A stretch of DNA of 64,000 bases from the NCBI GenBank assembly GCA_963712765.1, contig CAVQIX010000003.1:62001-126000 (forward strand). The letters run 5' to 3'. Under the pieces are notes generated by a model. It saw only the letters and a program-made list of their open reading frames with translations, was not told where the DNA came from and ran no database searches. This document shows, piece after piece, positions 44,187 through 52,673 of this stretch (its first letter is position 1; every line of letters starts with the position of its first letter). The translations under genes and the position numbers were made by a program. The DNA is from CAXMST01 sp963712765. GTDB lineage: Bacteria > Actinomycetota > Thermoleophilia > Solirubrobacterales > 70-9.

Positions 44187-46537
44187 GCCAGGCGGTGGGC
44201 ATGGTCGAGCGTCGCGGCGCTCGGGTAGAGGGCACGGTGCAGGGCGTCGGCTTCCGGCCCTACGTGCATGAGCTCGCGTGCGGGCTCGGGCTCGGTGGTT
44301 TCGTCCTCAACGACGAGCGCGGGGTCCTGATCGAGGTCGAGGGGGCTCCCGCGAGGCTGGAGGCCTTTCTCGAGCAACTGCCCCTGCAGGCGCCTCCCCT
44401 GGCCCGTATCGAGCGCGTCGTCAGTGAGCGCCTCGAGCCCCGCGGCGAGGAGGGCTTCACGATCGCGCTGAGCCGCGAGGGCGGGGTGCCGAGCACCCAG
44501 ATCAGTCCTGACGCCGCGACCTGCGCCGGATGCCTCACCGAGATCCGCGACCCCGGCGATCGCCGCCACCGCTACCCGTTCACGAACTGCACCAACTGCG
44601 GGCCGAGGTTCACGATCGTCACCGGCATCCCCTACGACCGGGCGCAGACGACGATGGCTGGCTTCGAGATGTGCGCCGAGTGCCGCGCGGAGTACGAGGA
44701 CCCCGGCGACCGCCGCTTCCACGCCGAGCCCAACGCCTGCCCCGTCTGCGGGCCGGCGCTGCGGCTGCTCACGGCCCGCGGCGAGGAGGTCGACGGCGAC
44801 GGCGACGCGATCGCCGCGACGGCGCGCGCCCTGGTCGGTGGGTTGATCGTCGCGATCAAGGGGATCGGCGGCTATCACCTCGCCTGTCGCGCCGACCGAG
44901 AGGAGGTTGTCGCCGAGCTGCGCTCCCGCAAACGACGGGAGGAGAAGCCGTTCGCGCTGATGGTCCGGGACCTCGCGGCGGCCGAGCGCATCGTCGAGCT
45001 GGGCGAGCCCGAGCGAAAGCTGCTCTGCGGCCCCGAGCGGCCGATCGTGATCGCCCGCCGTCGCGCGGGCGCCGGGGTGAGGGCCGTCGCCGACTCGGTC
45101 GCGCCCGGCAACCCCGACCTCGGGGTGATGCTCCCCTACGCACCCCTCCACCACCTGCTCCTCGAAGACGCCGGGATCGACCTCGTGATGACCTCGGCCA
45201 ATCTCAGCGATGAGCCGATTGCCTTCGAGGACTCCGAAGCCCGCTCCCGGCTCGGGGGGATCGTCGATCGCTTCTGCGTCCACGACCGGCCGATCCACAC
45301 CCGGACCGACGACTCGGTGGTGCGGGCGCTCTCGCCGGGGGCCGGCGGGCCGTTGCTACTGCGCCGGTCGAGAGGATGGGTGCCGCGATCGCTGCGCCTG
45401 GGCGTGGAGCCGGAGCTGAGCGTACTTGCCTGTGGGGCCGAGCTGAAGAGCACCTTCACCCTCACCCGCGGCTCGCGGGCCTGGGTCTCCCACCACATCG
45501 GCGACCTGAAGAACTTCGAGACCTTCACCTCGTTCAGCCAGGGCGTCGATCATCTCCAGCGGCTGCTCGAGATCGAGCCCGCGATCATCGCCCACGACCT
45601 ACACCCCGACTACCTCTCGACGACCTATGCCGAGCAGCGCTCCGGCCACCACCACGTGGCGGTCCAGCACCACCACGCGCACCTGGCCGCGGTGCTCGCT
45701 GAGCATGGGATCGAGGGCCGCGCGGTGGGGGTCGTCTATGACGGCAGCGGTCACGGGCCGGACGGCACGGTCTGGGGCGGCGAGCTGCTGGTCGGCGGGC
45801 TCGAGAGCTACGAGCGGGCCGGCCTGCTGTTCCCGGTCCGGCTGCCGGGCGGCGACAAGGCCGCACAGGAGCCGTGGCGAATGGCATGCTCGTGGCTGCA
45901 CGCGCTCGGGGACGGCGCTGCGGCGTCGCTCCCCGAGGAGCTCGCCGAGCGGATCGACGCCGGGAGCTGGGAGGCCGTCTCGGGGATGTGCGATAGCGGC
46001 CTCGCCTCACCGCTCACGACCAGCACCGGGCGCCTCTTTGATGCGGTCGCGGCCCTCTGCGGGCTGCGGGTCTCATCCAGCTACGAGGGGCAGGCGGCGA
46101 TCGAGCTCGAGGCCCACGCCGCAGCCCGCTGGCCGCCGTACCCCGCGAGCGTCTACCCGATGCCGGTCGTCGACGAGCGCCCGGGTCCGCTGCTGCTCGA
46201 TGCCCGCGAGACGATCGGTGCCGTCTGCGACGATCTCGCCGGCGGAGCCGATTCCAGCTCGGTGGCGGCTCGCTTCCACGCTTCGCTGGTTGCGGGAACG
46301 GTCGATGTGGCTGCTCGGACCGCCGAGCGCCACGGCCTCGAGATCGTGGCGCTCTGCGGGGGGGTCTTCGCCAACAGGCTCCTGGCCGAGGGGGTCTCGG
46401 CGGGCCTCGCCGAGCGCGGCCTGCGCCCGCTGCTGCCCCGGGAACTACCCCCCGGCGACGGCGCTGTCTCCTACGGTCAGGCGGCGGTCGCGGCGGCGAG
46501 ACATCCGCTCGCCGCCGGCGGGAGTGACCGCGGATGA
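44183..46537 (+). CDS. hypF: Carbamoyltransferase HypF
   Basis: The 784-residue enzyme makes the thiocarbamate used for cyanide ligands. Domains in order are an acylphosphatase (GTVQGVGFRPYVHELA), two zinc fingers (CAGC, CTNC; CAEC, CPVC), a YrdC-like domain (IKGIGGYHLACRA) and a Kae1-like domain with the VQHHHAHLAAVLAEHG iron-binding stretch. Full length. ATGA overlaps link it to both neighbours. Confidence 0.97.
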   Translation: MSQAVGMVERRGARVEGTVQGVGFRPYVHELACGLGLGGFVLNDERGVLIEVEGAPARLEAFLEQLPLQAPPLARIERVVSERLEPRGEEGFTIALSREGGVPSTQISPDAATCAGCLTEIRDPGDRRHRYPFTNCTNCGPRFTIVTGIPYDRAQTTMAGFEMCAECRAEYEDPGDRRFHAEPNACPVCGPALRLLTARGEEVDGDGDAIAATARALVGGLIVAIKGIGGYHLACRADREEVVAELRSRKRREEKPFALMVRDLAAAERIVELGEPERKLLCGPERPIVIARRRAGAGVRAVADSVAPGNPDLGVMLPYAPLHHLLLEDAGIDLVMTSANLSDEPIAFEDSEARSRLGGIVDRFCVHDRPIHTRTDDSVVRALSPGAGGPLLLRRSRGWVPRSLRLGVEPELSVLACGAELKSTFTLTRGSRAWVSHHIGDLKNFETFTSFSQGVDHLQRLLEIEPAIIAHDLHPDYLSTTYAEQRSGHHHVAVQHHHAHLAAVLAEHGIEGRAVGVVYDGSGHGPDGTVWGGELLVGGLESYERAGLLFPVRLPGGDKAAQEPWRMACSWLHALGDGAAASLPEELAERIDAGSWEAVSGMCDSGLASPLTTSTGRLFDAVAALCGLRVSSSYEGQAAIELEAHAAARWPPYPASVYPMPVVDERPGPLLLDARETIGAVCDDLAGGADSSSVAARFHASLVAGTVDVAARTAERHGLEIVALCGGVFANRLLAEGVSAGLAERGLRPLLPRELPPGDGAVSYGQAAVAAARHPLAAGGSDRG

Positions 46538-47325
46538 ACTTCGAGTTCCTCTTCCAGCCGTTCGAGCACCTCGATGAGACGCTCACCGAGGTCTTCGCCG
46601 GCGCCCCGCTGCTCGTCGCGCTCGCGATCGCCTTCGTGCTCGGGATCCGGCACGCCTCCGATCCCGACCATCTGGTCGCGGTCACGGCCCTCCTCGCCCG
46701 CGACGACGGTGACGTGCGCGGCGCGGCGCGGATCGGAGCCTGGTGGGGCGTTGGTCACGCCCTGACCCTGGTCGTGATCGGCATACCGCTGATCGCGTTC
46801 AAGTCGGCGCTGCCCGCATGGCTCGAGCGTGGGGCTGAGATCGGCGTCGGATTGATCATCCTCGCGCTCGCCGGGCGGGTGGTCTGTAAGTGGCTGCACG
46901 GCCACTACCGGGCCGAGACACACCGCCACGACAGCAGTAGCGCCGATCCGACCGAGGGAGCCGGATCGCACCGTCACCTGCATCGCGCCGAGCGGGAGGG
47001 AGGCGGCGGCGGTCACCGCCACCCCGAGACGGAGGCCGCGCGAACGCCACGACAGGCTTTCTGGATCGGCGTCGTCCACGGCCTCGCCGGGACCGGCGCG
47101 ATCGTCGTGCTCCTGATCGCCGCCCTTCCAGGCAGGCTAGAGGCCGCCGCCGCGCTCGCCGTGTTCGCCCCGATGTCGGTCCTCTCGATGTCGGCGATGA
47201 CCGCCGCCTTCGCCTGGGTCCTCACCCGGCCGATCGTCGAGCCGGTCTACCGAGCCGTCCTGATCCCGCTGCTCGGGGCCTTCGGCCTGTTGTTCGGCCT
47301 CTGGTACGCGGGGATCGGTGTCTGA
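46534..47325 (+). CDS. NicO/NiCoT-like Ni(2+)/Co(2+) transporter
   Basis: The 263-residue membrane protein has the metal-uptake signature RHASDPDHLVAV in its second helix (His40, Asp45, His46), six or so membrane segments, and a central His-rich loop (HRHDSSSADP to HRHPETEAAR). It ends the hyp operon, overlapping hypF by ATGA. Nickel supply for hydrogenase maturation is the natural role, but cobalt is not excluded. Confidence 0.85.
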   Translation: MNFEFLFQPFEHLDETLTEVFAGAPLLVALAIAFVLGIRHASDPDHLVAVTALLARDDGDVRGAARIGAWWGVGHALTLVVIGIPLIAFKSALPAWLERGAEIGVGLIILALAGRVVCKWLHGHYRAETHRHDSSSADPTEGAGSHRHLHRAEREGGGGGHRHPETEAARTPRQAFWIGVVHGLAGTGAIVVLLIAALPGRLEAAAALAVFAPMSVLSMSAMTAAFAWVLTRPIVEPVYRAVLIPLLGAFGLLFGLWYAGIGV

Positions 47326-47339
47326 AGCCTGGCGCGCTC

Positions 47340-47924
47340 TCAGGCCCCGGTCACCAGGCGCGCGTAGCCGTCGGCTATCTCATCGGGCGTGAGCGACCCC
47401 CGCGGCCGATACCACTGCACCGTGTGGTTGACCATCCCGAGCAGGGCGTAGCGGGCGAGGTCGGGGTCGGGCACCGCGGCCGCCTCGAGGGCCCCGGCGA
47501 GCAGGCTCTCGAAGCTCTTGCGGTCGCGGCGCACGCCGGCCCACTGGTCCCCGTGGTCGACGACATGACGGACCTGGGTGAAGACGAGCAGGTGATCGCG
47601 GTGCTCGACCACGTGGGCGACCCAGAGCCGCAGCAGCCCGCGAAGCTGGGCATTTGGGTCGGTGTGGCGGGCCATCAGCTCTCCGGCCCTGGCCAGCAGG
47701 GGCTCGGTCAGCTGGTCGCAGATCTCTACCAACAGGTCTCCCTTGCCGGAGAAGTAGTGGTAGATCGCGCCGGTCGCGAGGCCGAGCTCGGCCGCCAGCT
47801 CGGCGACCGAGGTCTCCGCGTAGCCGCGCCGGGCGAAGACGCGGGCGGCGCCGGCGACCACCTCGGCGCGGCGGCGATCGTAGCGCTCGCGGAGGGCGGG
47901 GCGGGTCGGGCGGGTCTTGACCAC
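47340..47924 (-). CDS. TetR-family transcriptional regulator
   Basis: The 194-residue regulator has an N-terminal HTH (AAELGLATGAIYHYFSGKGDLL) and a C-terminal ligand domain of the FadR/TetR_C type. GTG 47924 begins MVKTRPTRPALRERYDRRRAEVV. TATCAT is 6 bases upstream, so the mRNA may be leaderless. It diverges from an acyl-CoA carboxylase operon, with an inverted repeat between them, and most likely represses that operon in response to an acyl-CoA. Confidence 0.9.
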   Translation of the reverse strand: MVKTRPTRPALRERYDRRRAEVVAGAARVFARRGYAETSVAELAAELGLATGAIYHYFSGKGDLLVEICDQLTEPLLARAGELMARHTDPNAQLRGLLRLWVAHVVEHRDHLLVFTQVRHVVDHGDQWAGVRRDRKSFESLLAGALEAAAVPDPDLARYALLGMVNHTVQWYRPRGSLTPDEIADGYARLVTGA

Positions 47925-47930
47925 GCGCGA

Positions 47931-47936
47931 ATGATA
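47931..47936 (-). promoter_or_regulatory. -10 box TATCAT for tetR
   Basis: On the minus strand TATCAT lies 6 bases before GTG 47924 and matches five of six consensus bases. No Shine-Dalgarno. Confidence 0.4.
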
Positions 47937-47944
47937 TCCAAAAG

Positions 47945-47981
47945 ACCGAACGATACGTCGAACTTCGAATGGTAATTCGGT
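47945..47981. promoter_or_regulatory. Two nested inverted repeats, probable TetR operator
   Basis: TCGAA-C-TTCGA (47958-47968) is an 11-bp palindrome around C47963. An outer pair, ACCGAA (47945-47950) and TTCGGT (47976-47981), is centred on exactly the same base. The site adjoins the carboxylase -10 box TATATT (47981-47986) and lies between the divergent starts. Confidence 0.55.
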
Positions 47982-47986
47982 ATATT
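47981..47986 (+). promoter_or_regulatory. -10 box TATATT for the carboxylase operon
   Basis: TATATT is 7 bases upstream of ATG 47994 and touches the outer repeat of the presumed TetR operator. No Shine-Dalgarno is present. Confidence 0.45.
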
Positions 47987-47993
47987 GCCCGGC

Positions 47994-49916
47994 ATGGAGA
48001 CGACCGCTTCCCTGCAGGACCTGAGCCCCGTCCTGGTCGCGAACCGGGGTGAGATCGCGGTCCGGGTGATCCGCACCCTGCATGCGCTCGGCCTCGTCGG
48101 GGTCGGGGTCGCGACCGAGGCCGACCGAGGCTCGCCGCACCAGCTCAAGGCGGATCTGTGCGTGGAGATAGACAGCTACCTCGACCCCGAGCAGCTGATC
48201 GCAGCCGCTGAGCGCGCCGGGGCCCGCGCCGTACATCCCGGCTACGGCTTCCTCAGCGAGAACCCCGAGTTCGCCGGCGCGGTTTCCGCGGCGGGGCTGA
48301 CCTGGATCGGGCCGCCTCCGGGGGCGATCGAGCTGATGGGGGACAAGGGCCGCTCGAAGGAGCTCGCCGCCGATGCGGGCGTTCCGGTCGTGCCCGGCAC
48401 GGCGGGTGGCGACGCATCGGCGGAGCAGATCGCGGCGCTCGCCGAAGAGCACGGCTTCCCACTGATGATCAAGGCGCTCGCCGGTGGCGGCGGCAAGGGG
48501 ATGCGCGTCGTCGCGAGCGGATCCGAGCTCGAGGCGGCGACCGCCGCCGCCCGGCGCGAGGCCGAGGCCGCCTTCGGCGACGGCCGCGTGCTCGCCGAGC
48601 GCTACATCGAGCGCCCCCGCCATATCGAGATCCAGATCCTCGCCGACGCACACGGAAACGTCGTCCACCTCGGTGAGCGCGAGTGCTCGCTTCAGCGCCG
48701 CCACCAGAAGGTGATCGAGGAGGCCCCCTCTCCCTACGTCGACGCCGCGATGCGCGAGCGGATGGGCGCGGCTGCCGTCGATCTCGCGCGGGCGTGCGAC
48801 TACGAGGGCGCAGGCACGGTCGAGTTCATCGTCCCCGCCGACAGGGTCGACTTCTTCTTCCTCGAGATGAACACCCGGCTGCAGGTCGAGCATCCGGTGA
48901 CCGAGATGGTCTGGGGCCTCGACCTGATCGAGCAGCAGCTCCGGGTCGCGGCCGGGGAGCCACTCGGGTTCGGGGCGGAGGGTCTGGAGCCCGGCGGCCA
49001 CGCGATCGAGGCCCGTCTGTACGCGGAGGACCCGGCCGCCGGATTCCTTCCCTCGACCGGGACGATCAGGCGCTGGCGGGAGCCGGAGCTGGCAGGGGTG
49101 CGGATCGATGCCGGGGTTGCCGAGGGCTCGGTGATCGGGACCGAATACGACCCGATGCTGGCGAAGGTGATCGCCCACGGGCCTGACCGGACGACCGCGC
49201 TCGGGCGGCTCGACCGAGCGCTCGCCGGGCTCGAGCTGCTCGGCACGAAGACGAGCGCCGCCCTCTCGCGGGCCTTGTTGGCGACCCGGGAGGTGCGGGC
49301 GGGGGATCTCGACACCGGTCTGCTCGAGCGCCGGCTCGCCGAGGAGGCCCTCGAACTCGCAGCGCCGGACGACCTCCTGCCCGCCGGGGCGATTGCGGTC
49401 TTCGTTGCAGACACCCGCGATCTCTCGGTCCAGCCCGGTCCCTGGCTGCGCCGCTTCGAGGGCATCGGCGAGGTCCGGATAGCCGACGGGTTGATCTCGC
49501 GCGGCGAATCCAGCCACTGCTTCGCGGCCGAGGAGGTCGGAGACGGTCACATCGCCGTCCGCCTCGACGGCCTGACCCGGACCTACGCCTTCCTGATCGA
49601 GGATGGGACGGTCTGGATCGGCCGCGACGGCCACCAGATCGAGCTCGCGATCGAGCACCGCGCCCGCGCTGCCGCCTCCCGACCCGGCTCGCTGGAGGCG
49701 CCGATGCCGGGCAGGGTGCTCTCGATCGAGGTGGCCGACGGCGATCGGGTCAGCGAGGGCGAGCTGGTGATGGTGCTCGAGTCGATGAAGATGGAGCTGC
49801 AGATCACGGCCCCGGCCGACGGCGTCGTCCGCGAGCTCGAGCTCGAGGTGGGCGACCAGGTCTCTCAGGCAGAGACCCTGCTCGCGGTGGTCGGTGAGGA
49901 GGAGGAATCCGGATGA
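47994..49916 (+). CDS. Acyl-CoA carboxylase alpha subunit (biotin carboxylase + biotin carrier)
   Basis: The 640-residue subunit has the biotin-carboxylase start LVANRGEIAVRVIRTL, the ATP-grasp loop KALAGGGGKGMRVV, EMNTRLQVEHPVTE and a C-terminal biotinyl domain with ESMKMEL (Lys biotinylated). It makes carboxybiotin for the beta subunit encoded next. ATG 47994 is preferred over an in-frame TTG three codons upstream. It overlaps the beta gene by ATGA. Confidence 0.95.
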   Translation: METTASLQDLSPVLVANRGEIAVRVIRTLHALGLVGVGVATEADRGSPHQLKADLCVEIDSYLDPEQLIAAAERAGARAVHPGYGFLSENPEFAGAVSAAGLTWIGPPPGAIELMGDKGRSKELAADAGVPVVPGTAGGDASAEQIAALAEEHGFPLMIKALAGGGGKGMRVVASGSELEAATAAARREAEAAFGDGRVLAERYIERPRHIEIQILADAHGNVVHLGERECSLQRRHQKVIEEAPSPYVDAAMRERMGAAAVDLARACDYEGAGTVEFIVPADRVDFFFLEMNTRLQVEHPVTEMVWGLDLIEQQLRVAAGEPLGFGAEGLEPGGHAIEARLYAEDPAAGFLPSTGTIRRWREPELAGVRIDAGVAEGSVIGTEYDPMLAKVIAHGPDRTTALGRLDRALAGLELLGTKTSAALSRALLATREVRAGDLDTGLLERRLAEEALELAAPDDLLPAGAIAVFVADTRDLSVQPGPWLRRFEGIGEVRIADGLISRGESSHCFAAEEVGDGHIAVRLDGLTRTYAFLIEDGTVWIGRDGHQIELAIEHRARAAASRPGSLEAPMPGRVLSIEVADGDRVSEGELVMVLESMKMELQITAPADGVVRELELEVGDQVSQAETLLAVVGEEEESG

Positions 49917-51475
49917 GCGATCGAGAGGGCCACGAGGAGCTGCTGGAGGATCTCCGGCGACGCGTGCAGCGGGCCGCAGGCGGCGGCGGCGAGCGGGCGA
50001 TGGAGAGGCATGTCTCGCGCGGCAAGCTCCCCGCGCGCAAGCGGGTCGAGCTGCTCTGCGATCCCGGCGCCCCCTTCCTCGAGCTCTCAGCGCTTGCGGC
50101 GGAGGAGATGTACGGGGGCGATGCTCCGGGAGCGGGAGTCGTCGCCGGAGTCGGGGTCGTCGAGGGCCGCCGATGCGTGATCGTCGCCAACGACGCGACC
50201 GTCAAGGGCGGGACCTATTACCCGGTCACGGTCAAGAAGCACCTGCGGGCACAAGAGATCGCGCTCCACAACCGGCTGCCCTGCATCTACCTGGTCGACT
50301 CCGGAGGCGCCTTCCTGCCGATGCAGGACGAGGTGTTCCCCGACCGCGAGCACTTCGGCCGGATCTTCTTCAACCAGGCGACGATGTCGGAGCGCGGGAT
50401 CCCGCAGATCAGCGCGGTGATGGGCTCCTGCACCGCCGGCGGGGCCTACGTCCCGGCGATGAGCGACGAGACGGTGATAGTCGGGGGGCAGGGCACGATA
50501 TTCCTCGGCGGCCCGCCGCTGGTCAGGGCGGCGACGGGAGAAGAGGTGAGCGCCGAGGAGCTGGGTGGGGGAGAGGTCCATGCCCGCGAGTCGGGGGTGG
50601 TCGACCATCTGGCCTCCGACGACGGGCACGCGCTCGAGATCGTCCGCTCGATCGTCGCCACCCTGCCCGCTCAGGCCGCGCCGCCCTGGGAGCGGATCGA
50701 GTCGAGGCCGCCGCGCGAGGATGCGGACGGAATCCTCGATCTGGTCCCGCTCGACAGCCGCACCCCCTACGACGTCCGCGACCTGCTGCGGCGGATCGTC
50801 GACGCCTCGGTCCTCGACGAGTTCAAGGAGCTGTACGGGACGACGATTGTCTGCGCCTTCGCGCACATCGATGGCCACCGGGTCGGACTGATCGCCAACA
50901 ACGGGATCCTCTTCAGCGAGTCCTCGCTCAAGGCAGCGCACTTCATCGAGCTCTGCGATCGCCGCCGGGTCCCGCTGGTCTTCTTCCAGAACATCAGTGG
51001 CTTCATGGTCGGGCGGGACTACGAGGCCGGCGGGATCGCCAAGGACGGCGCAAAGCTGGTCACCGCGGTCAGCTGCGCCCGGGTCCCGAAGCTGACCGTG
51101 ATCATCGGTGGCTCTTACGGGGCCGGCAACTACGGCATGTGCGGCCGCGCCTACTCACCGCGGTTCCTGTTCATGTGGCCGAACGCGCGGATCTCGGTGA
51201 TGGGCGGCGAACAGGCCGCGACGGTGCTGGCGACGATTCGCCGCGAACGCGTCGAGGCGGGTGGGGAGGCGTGGAGTAGCGAGGACGAGGCCGACTTCCG
51301 TGCCTCCCTGCACCGGCAGTTCGAGGACCAGGGCAATCCGATCTACTCGACCGCCCGGATCTGGGACGACGGCGTGATCGACCCTCGCGACACCCGCGAG
51401 GTCCTCGCCAAGTCACTCGCCGCCTGCGGCTCAGGTGGCCTCGGGGAGCTGGGCTACGGCGTCTTCCGGATGTAG
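49913..51475 (+). CDS. Acyl-CoA carboxylase beta subunit (methylcrotonyl-CoA carboxylase-like)
   Basis: The 520-residue carboxyltransferase has IYLVDSGGAFLPMQDEVFPD, GSCTAGGAYVPAMSDE, FQNISGFMVG and the GSYGAGNYGMCGRAYSPRF region followed by WPNARISVMGGEQAA. These are characteristic of methylcrotonyl/geranyl-CoA carboxylase beta subunits rather than AccD or PccB. No other leucine-degradation gene is nearby, so the substrate remains open. Confidence 0.9.
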   Translation: MSDREGHEELLEDLRRRVQRAAGGGGERAMERHVSRGKLPARKRVELLCDPGAPFLELSALAAEEMYGGDAPGAGVVAGVGVVEGRRCVIVANDATVKGGTYYPVTVKKHLRAQEIALHNRLPCIYLVDSGGAFLPMQDEVFPDREHFGRIFFNQATMSERGIPQISAVMGSCTAGGAYVPAMSDETVIVGGQGTIFLGGPPLVRAATGEEVSAEELGGGEVHARESGVVDHLASDDGHALEIVRSIVATLPAQAAPPWERIESRPPREDADGILDLVPLDSRTPYDVRDLLRRIVDASVLDEFKELYGTTIVCAFAHIDGHRVGLIANNGILFSESSLKAAHFIELCDRRRVPLVFFQNISGFMVGRDYEAGGIAKDGAKLVTAVSCARVPKLTVIIGGSYGAGNYGMCGRAYSPRFLFMWPNARISVMGGEQAATVLATIRRERVEAGGEAWSSEDEADFRASLHRQFEDQGNPIYSTARIWDDGVIDPRDTREVLAKSLAACGSGGLGELGYGVFRM

Positions 51476-51488
51476 GGCGACCGGGCGC

Positions 51489-52673
51489 TCAAAGTGGCGT
51501 GACGGCGATCGAGCCGGCATCCCGGCGGGCCTTGTCGCTGACGTCGGGGATCTCGGCGACCGTCGTGTACCGGAGGTGCTCGGCGTCGAGACCGAGCGCC
51601 CTCGCCACCTCAGGGGAGATCAGCTCGAGCGCGGTCTTCGACGCGAGCAGAGCTCCCCCGCGAGCAGCTTCCTGGATTCGTGCGCATTCGTTCACCTCGT
51701 CGCCGAGAGCCGTCACCTCGAGCCGCCCCTCGGTTGCGACCTGGCCGATGTAGGCGGCCGGCGCCCAGTGCACTCCCGCGTTGATCCTGACCGGCTCCGA
51801 GCCCGGCAGGTCGATCCGGAGCTCGTTTCCGGCCGCCTCGGCCGCCACCATGATCTCGCGAGCCGCCTCTATCGCCGCCTCTATCGCCGCCTCGCCGGAT
51901 CCGAGGTCATCGGCCAAGAAGAAGCCCGAGGCGCCGTCGCCGGCGTGCTTGCCGACGATCCCCGTTCGCTCGACGATCGCCTGGTCCATCGCGTTCGTCA
52001 GCCGCCGGATCAGCGCGAAATAGCGGGCGCTCGGCACATGACGCGAGAGCATCCCGGACTGCTCGACGTCGGCGAAGAGGATCGCCGCCGCATGCTGACC
52101 CGGGTCCGCGAGCCGCGCCATCCGCTCGAACATGCCTCGATCGCCGCGAACCAGCTGCGCGAGCAGACTCGCCGGGAGGCCCGTGTTGTAGAGAACGGCG
52201 TTGGCGAAGGTCGGACCACCTTCCCGGCGCAGGGGGACCGTCACGGTGTGGACGTGGATCGTTGGGCCCTCGGCGGGAACGTAGTCGATCCCATAGGCCC
52301 AGACCGGCGGGGGCGTTCGCGGCTGGGCTCCCTCGAGCAGCTCCCTCTCCGCCTCGTCCAGGTACCGAGCCGCGGTCTGCTTGCCGCCGGGCGTGTCATG
52401 AAGGATGAAGTCGAGGTTTTCGCCGAGCATTCGCAGCCTGCTCTCGTCGGTGATCGCCCGCCGCCAGGGGGCACGCCGGAAAACCGCGAGCACGTGCTCG
52501 CCCACCCCCAGCTCCTGCTCGTCATCGGACCCCAGGAGCCCGATCAGCTCCGGGGAGAGCCAGCTCAATCGCCACTCAGCGTCGTAGATCGCGGCGCTCC
52601 AGCGGGTTCGGGTCAGCGCTCTGGCCACGACCTCGAGCTCACCGGGATCGAGCGGGGCGGAAGGGGGGCTCAT
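51489..52673 (-). CDS. Class III adenylate/guanylate cyclase-domain protein
   Basis: The 394-residue protein has an N-terminal PAS-like domain (residues ~20-150) and a class III cyclase domain: AAILFADVEQSGMLSRHV, the metal site KHAGDGASGFF and LEVTALGDEVNECARIQEAA. Expected substrate-specifying residues could not be fixed, so ATP or GTP is undecided. It overlaps the dacB stop by ATGA and is the last gene of the minus-strand envelope operon. Confidence 0.85.
   Translation of the reverse strand: MSPPSAPLDPGELEVVARALTRTRWSAAIYDAEWRLSWLSPELIGLLGSDDEQELGVGEHVLAVFRRAPWRRAITDESRLRMLGENLDFILHDTPGGKQTAARYLDEAERELLEGAQPRTPPPVWAYGIDYVPAEGPTIHVHTVTVPLRREGGPTFANAVLYNTGLPASLLAQLVRGDRGMFERMARLADPGQHAAAILFADVEQSGMLSRHVPSARYFALIRRLTNAMDQAIVERTGIVGKHAGDGASGFFLADDLGSGEAAIEAAIEAAREIMVAAEAAGNELRIDLPGSEPVRINAGVHWAPAAYIGQVATEGRLEVTALGDEVNECARIQEAARGGALLASKTALELISPEVARALGLDAEHLRYTTVAEIPDVSDKARRDAGSIAVTPL
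51862..51893 (-). repeat. 12-bp tandem repeat (2.7 copies) in the cyclase gene
   Basis: The 12-bp unit GCCGCCTCTATC (plus strand) occurs at 51862-51873 and 51874-51885, plus eight bases. It encodes repeated Ala-Ile-Glu-Ala in a helix of the cyclase domain and keeps the frame. Confidence 0.8.

Noticed and set aside
47925..49658. Upstream part of a 772-codon minus-strand frame containing tetR
   Set aside because: Only the 3' 194 codons are TetR-like; the rest is antisense to the carboxylase gene.
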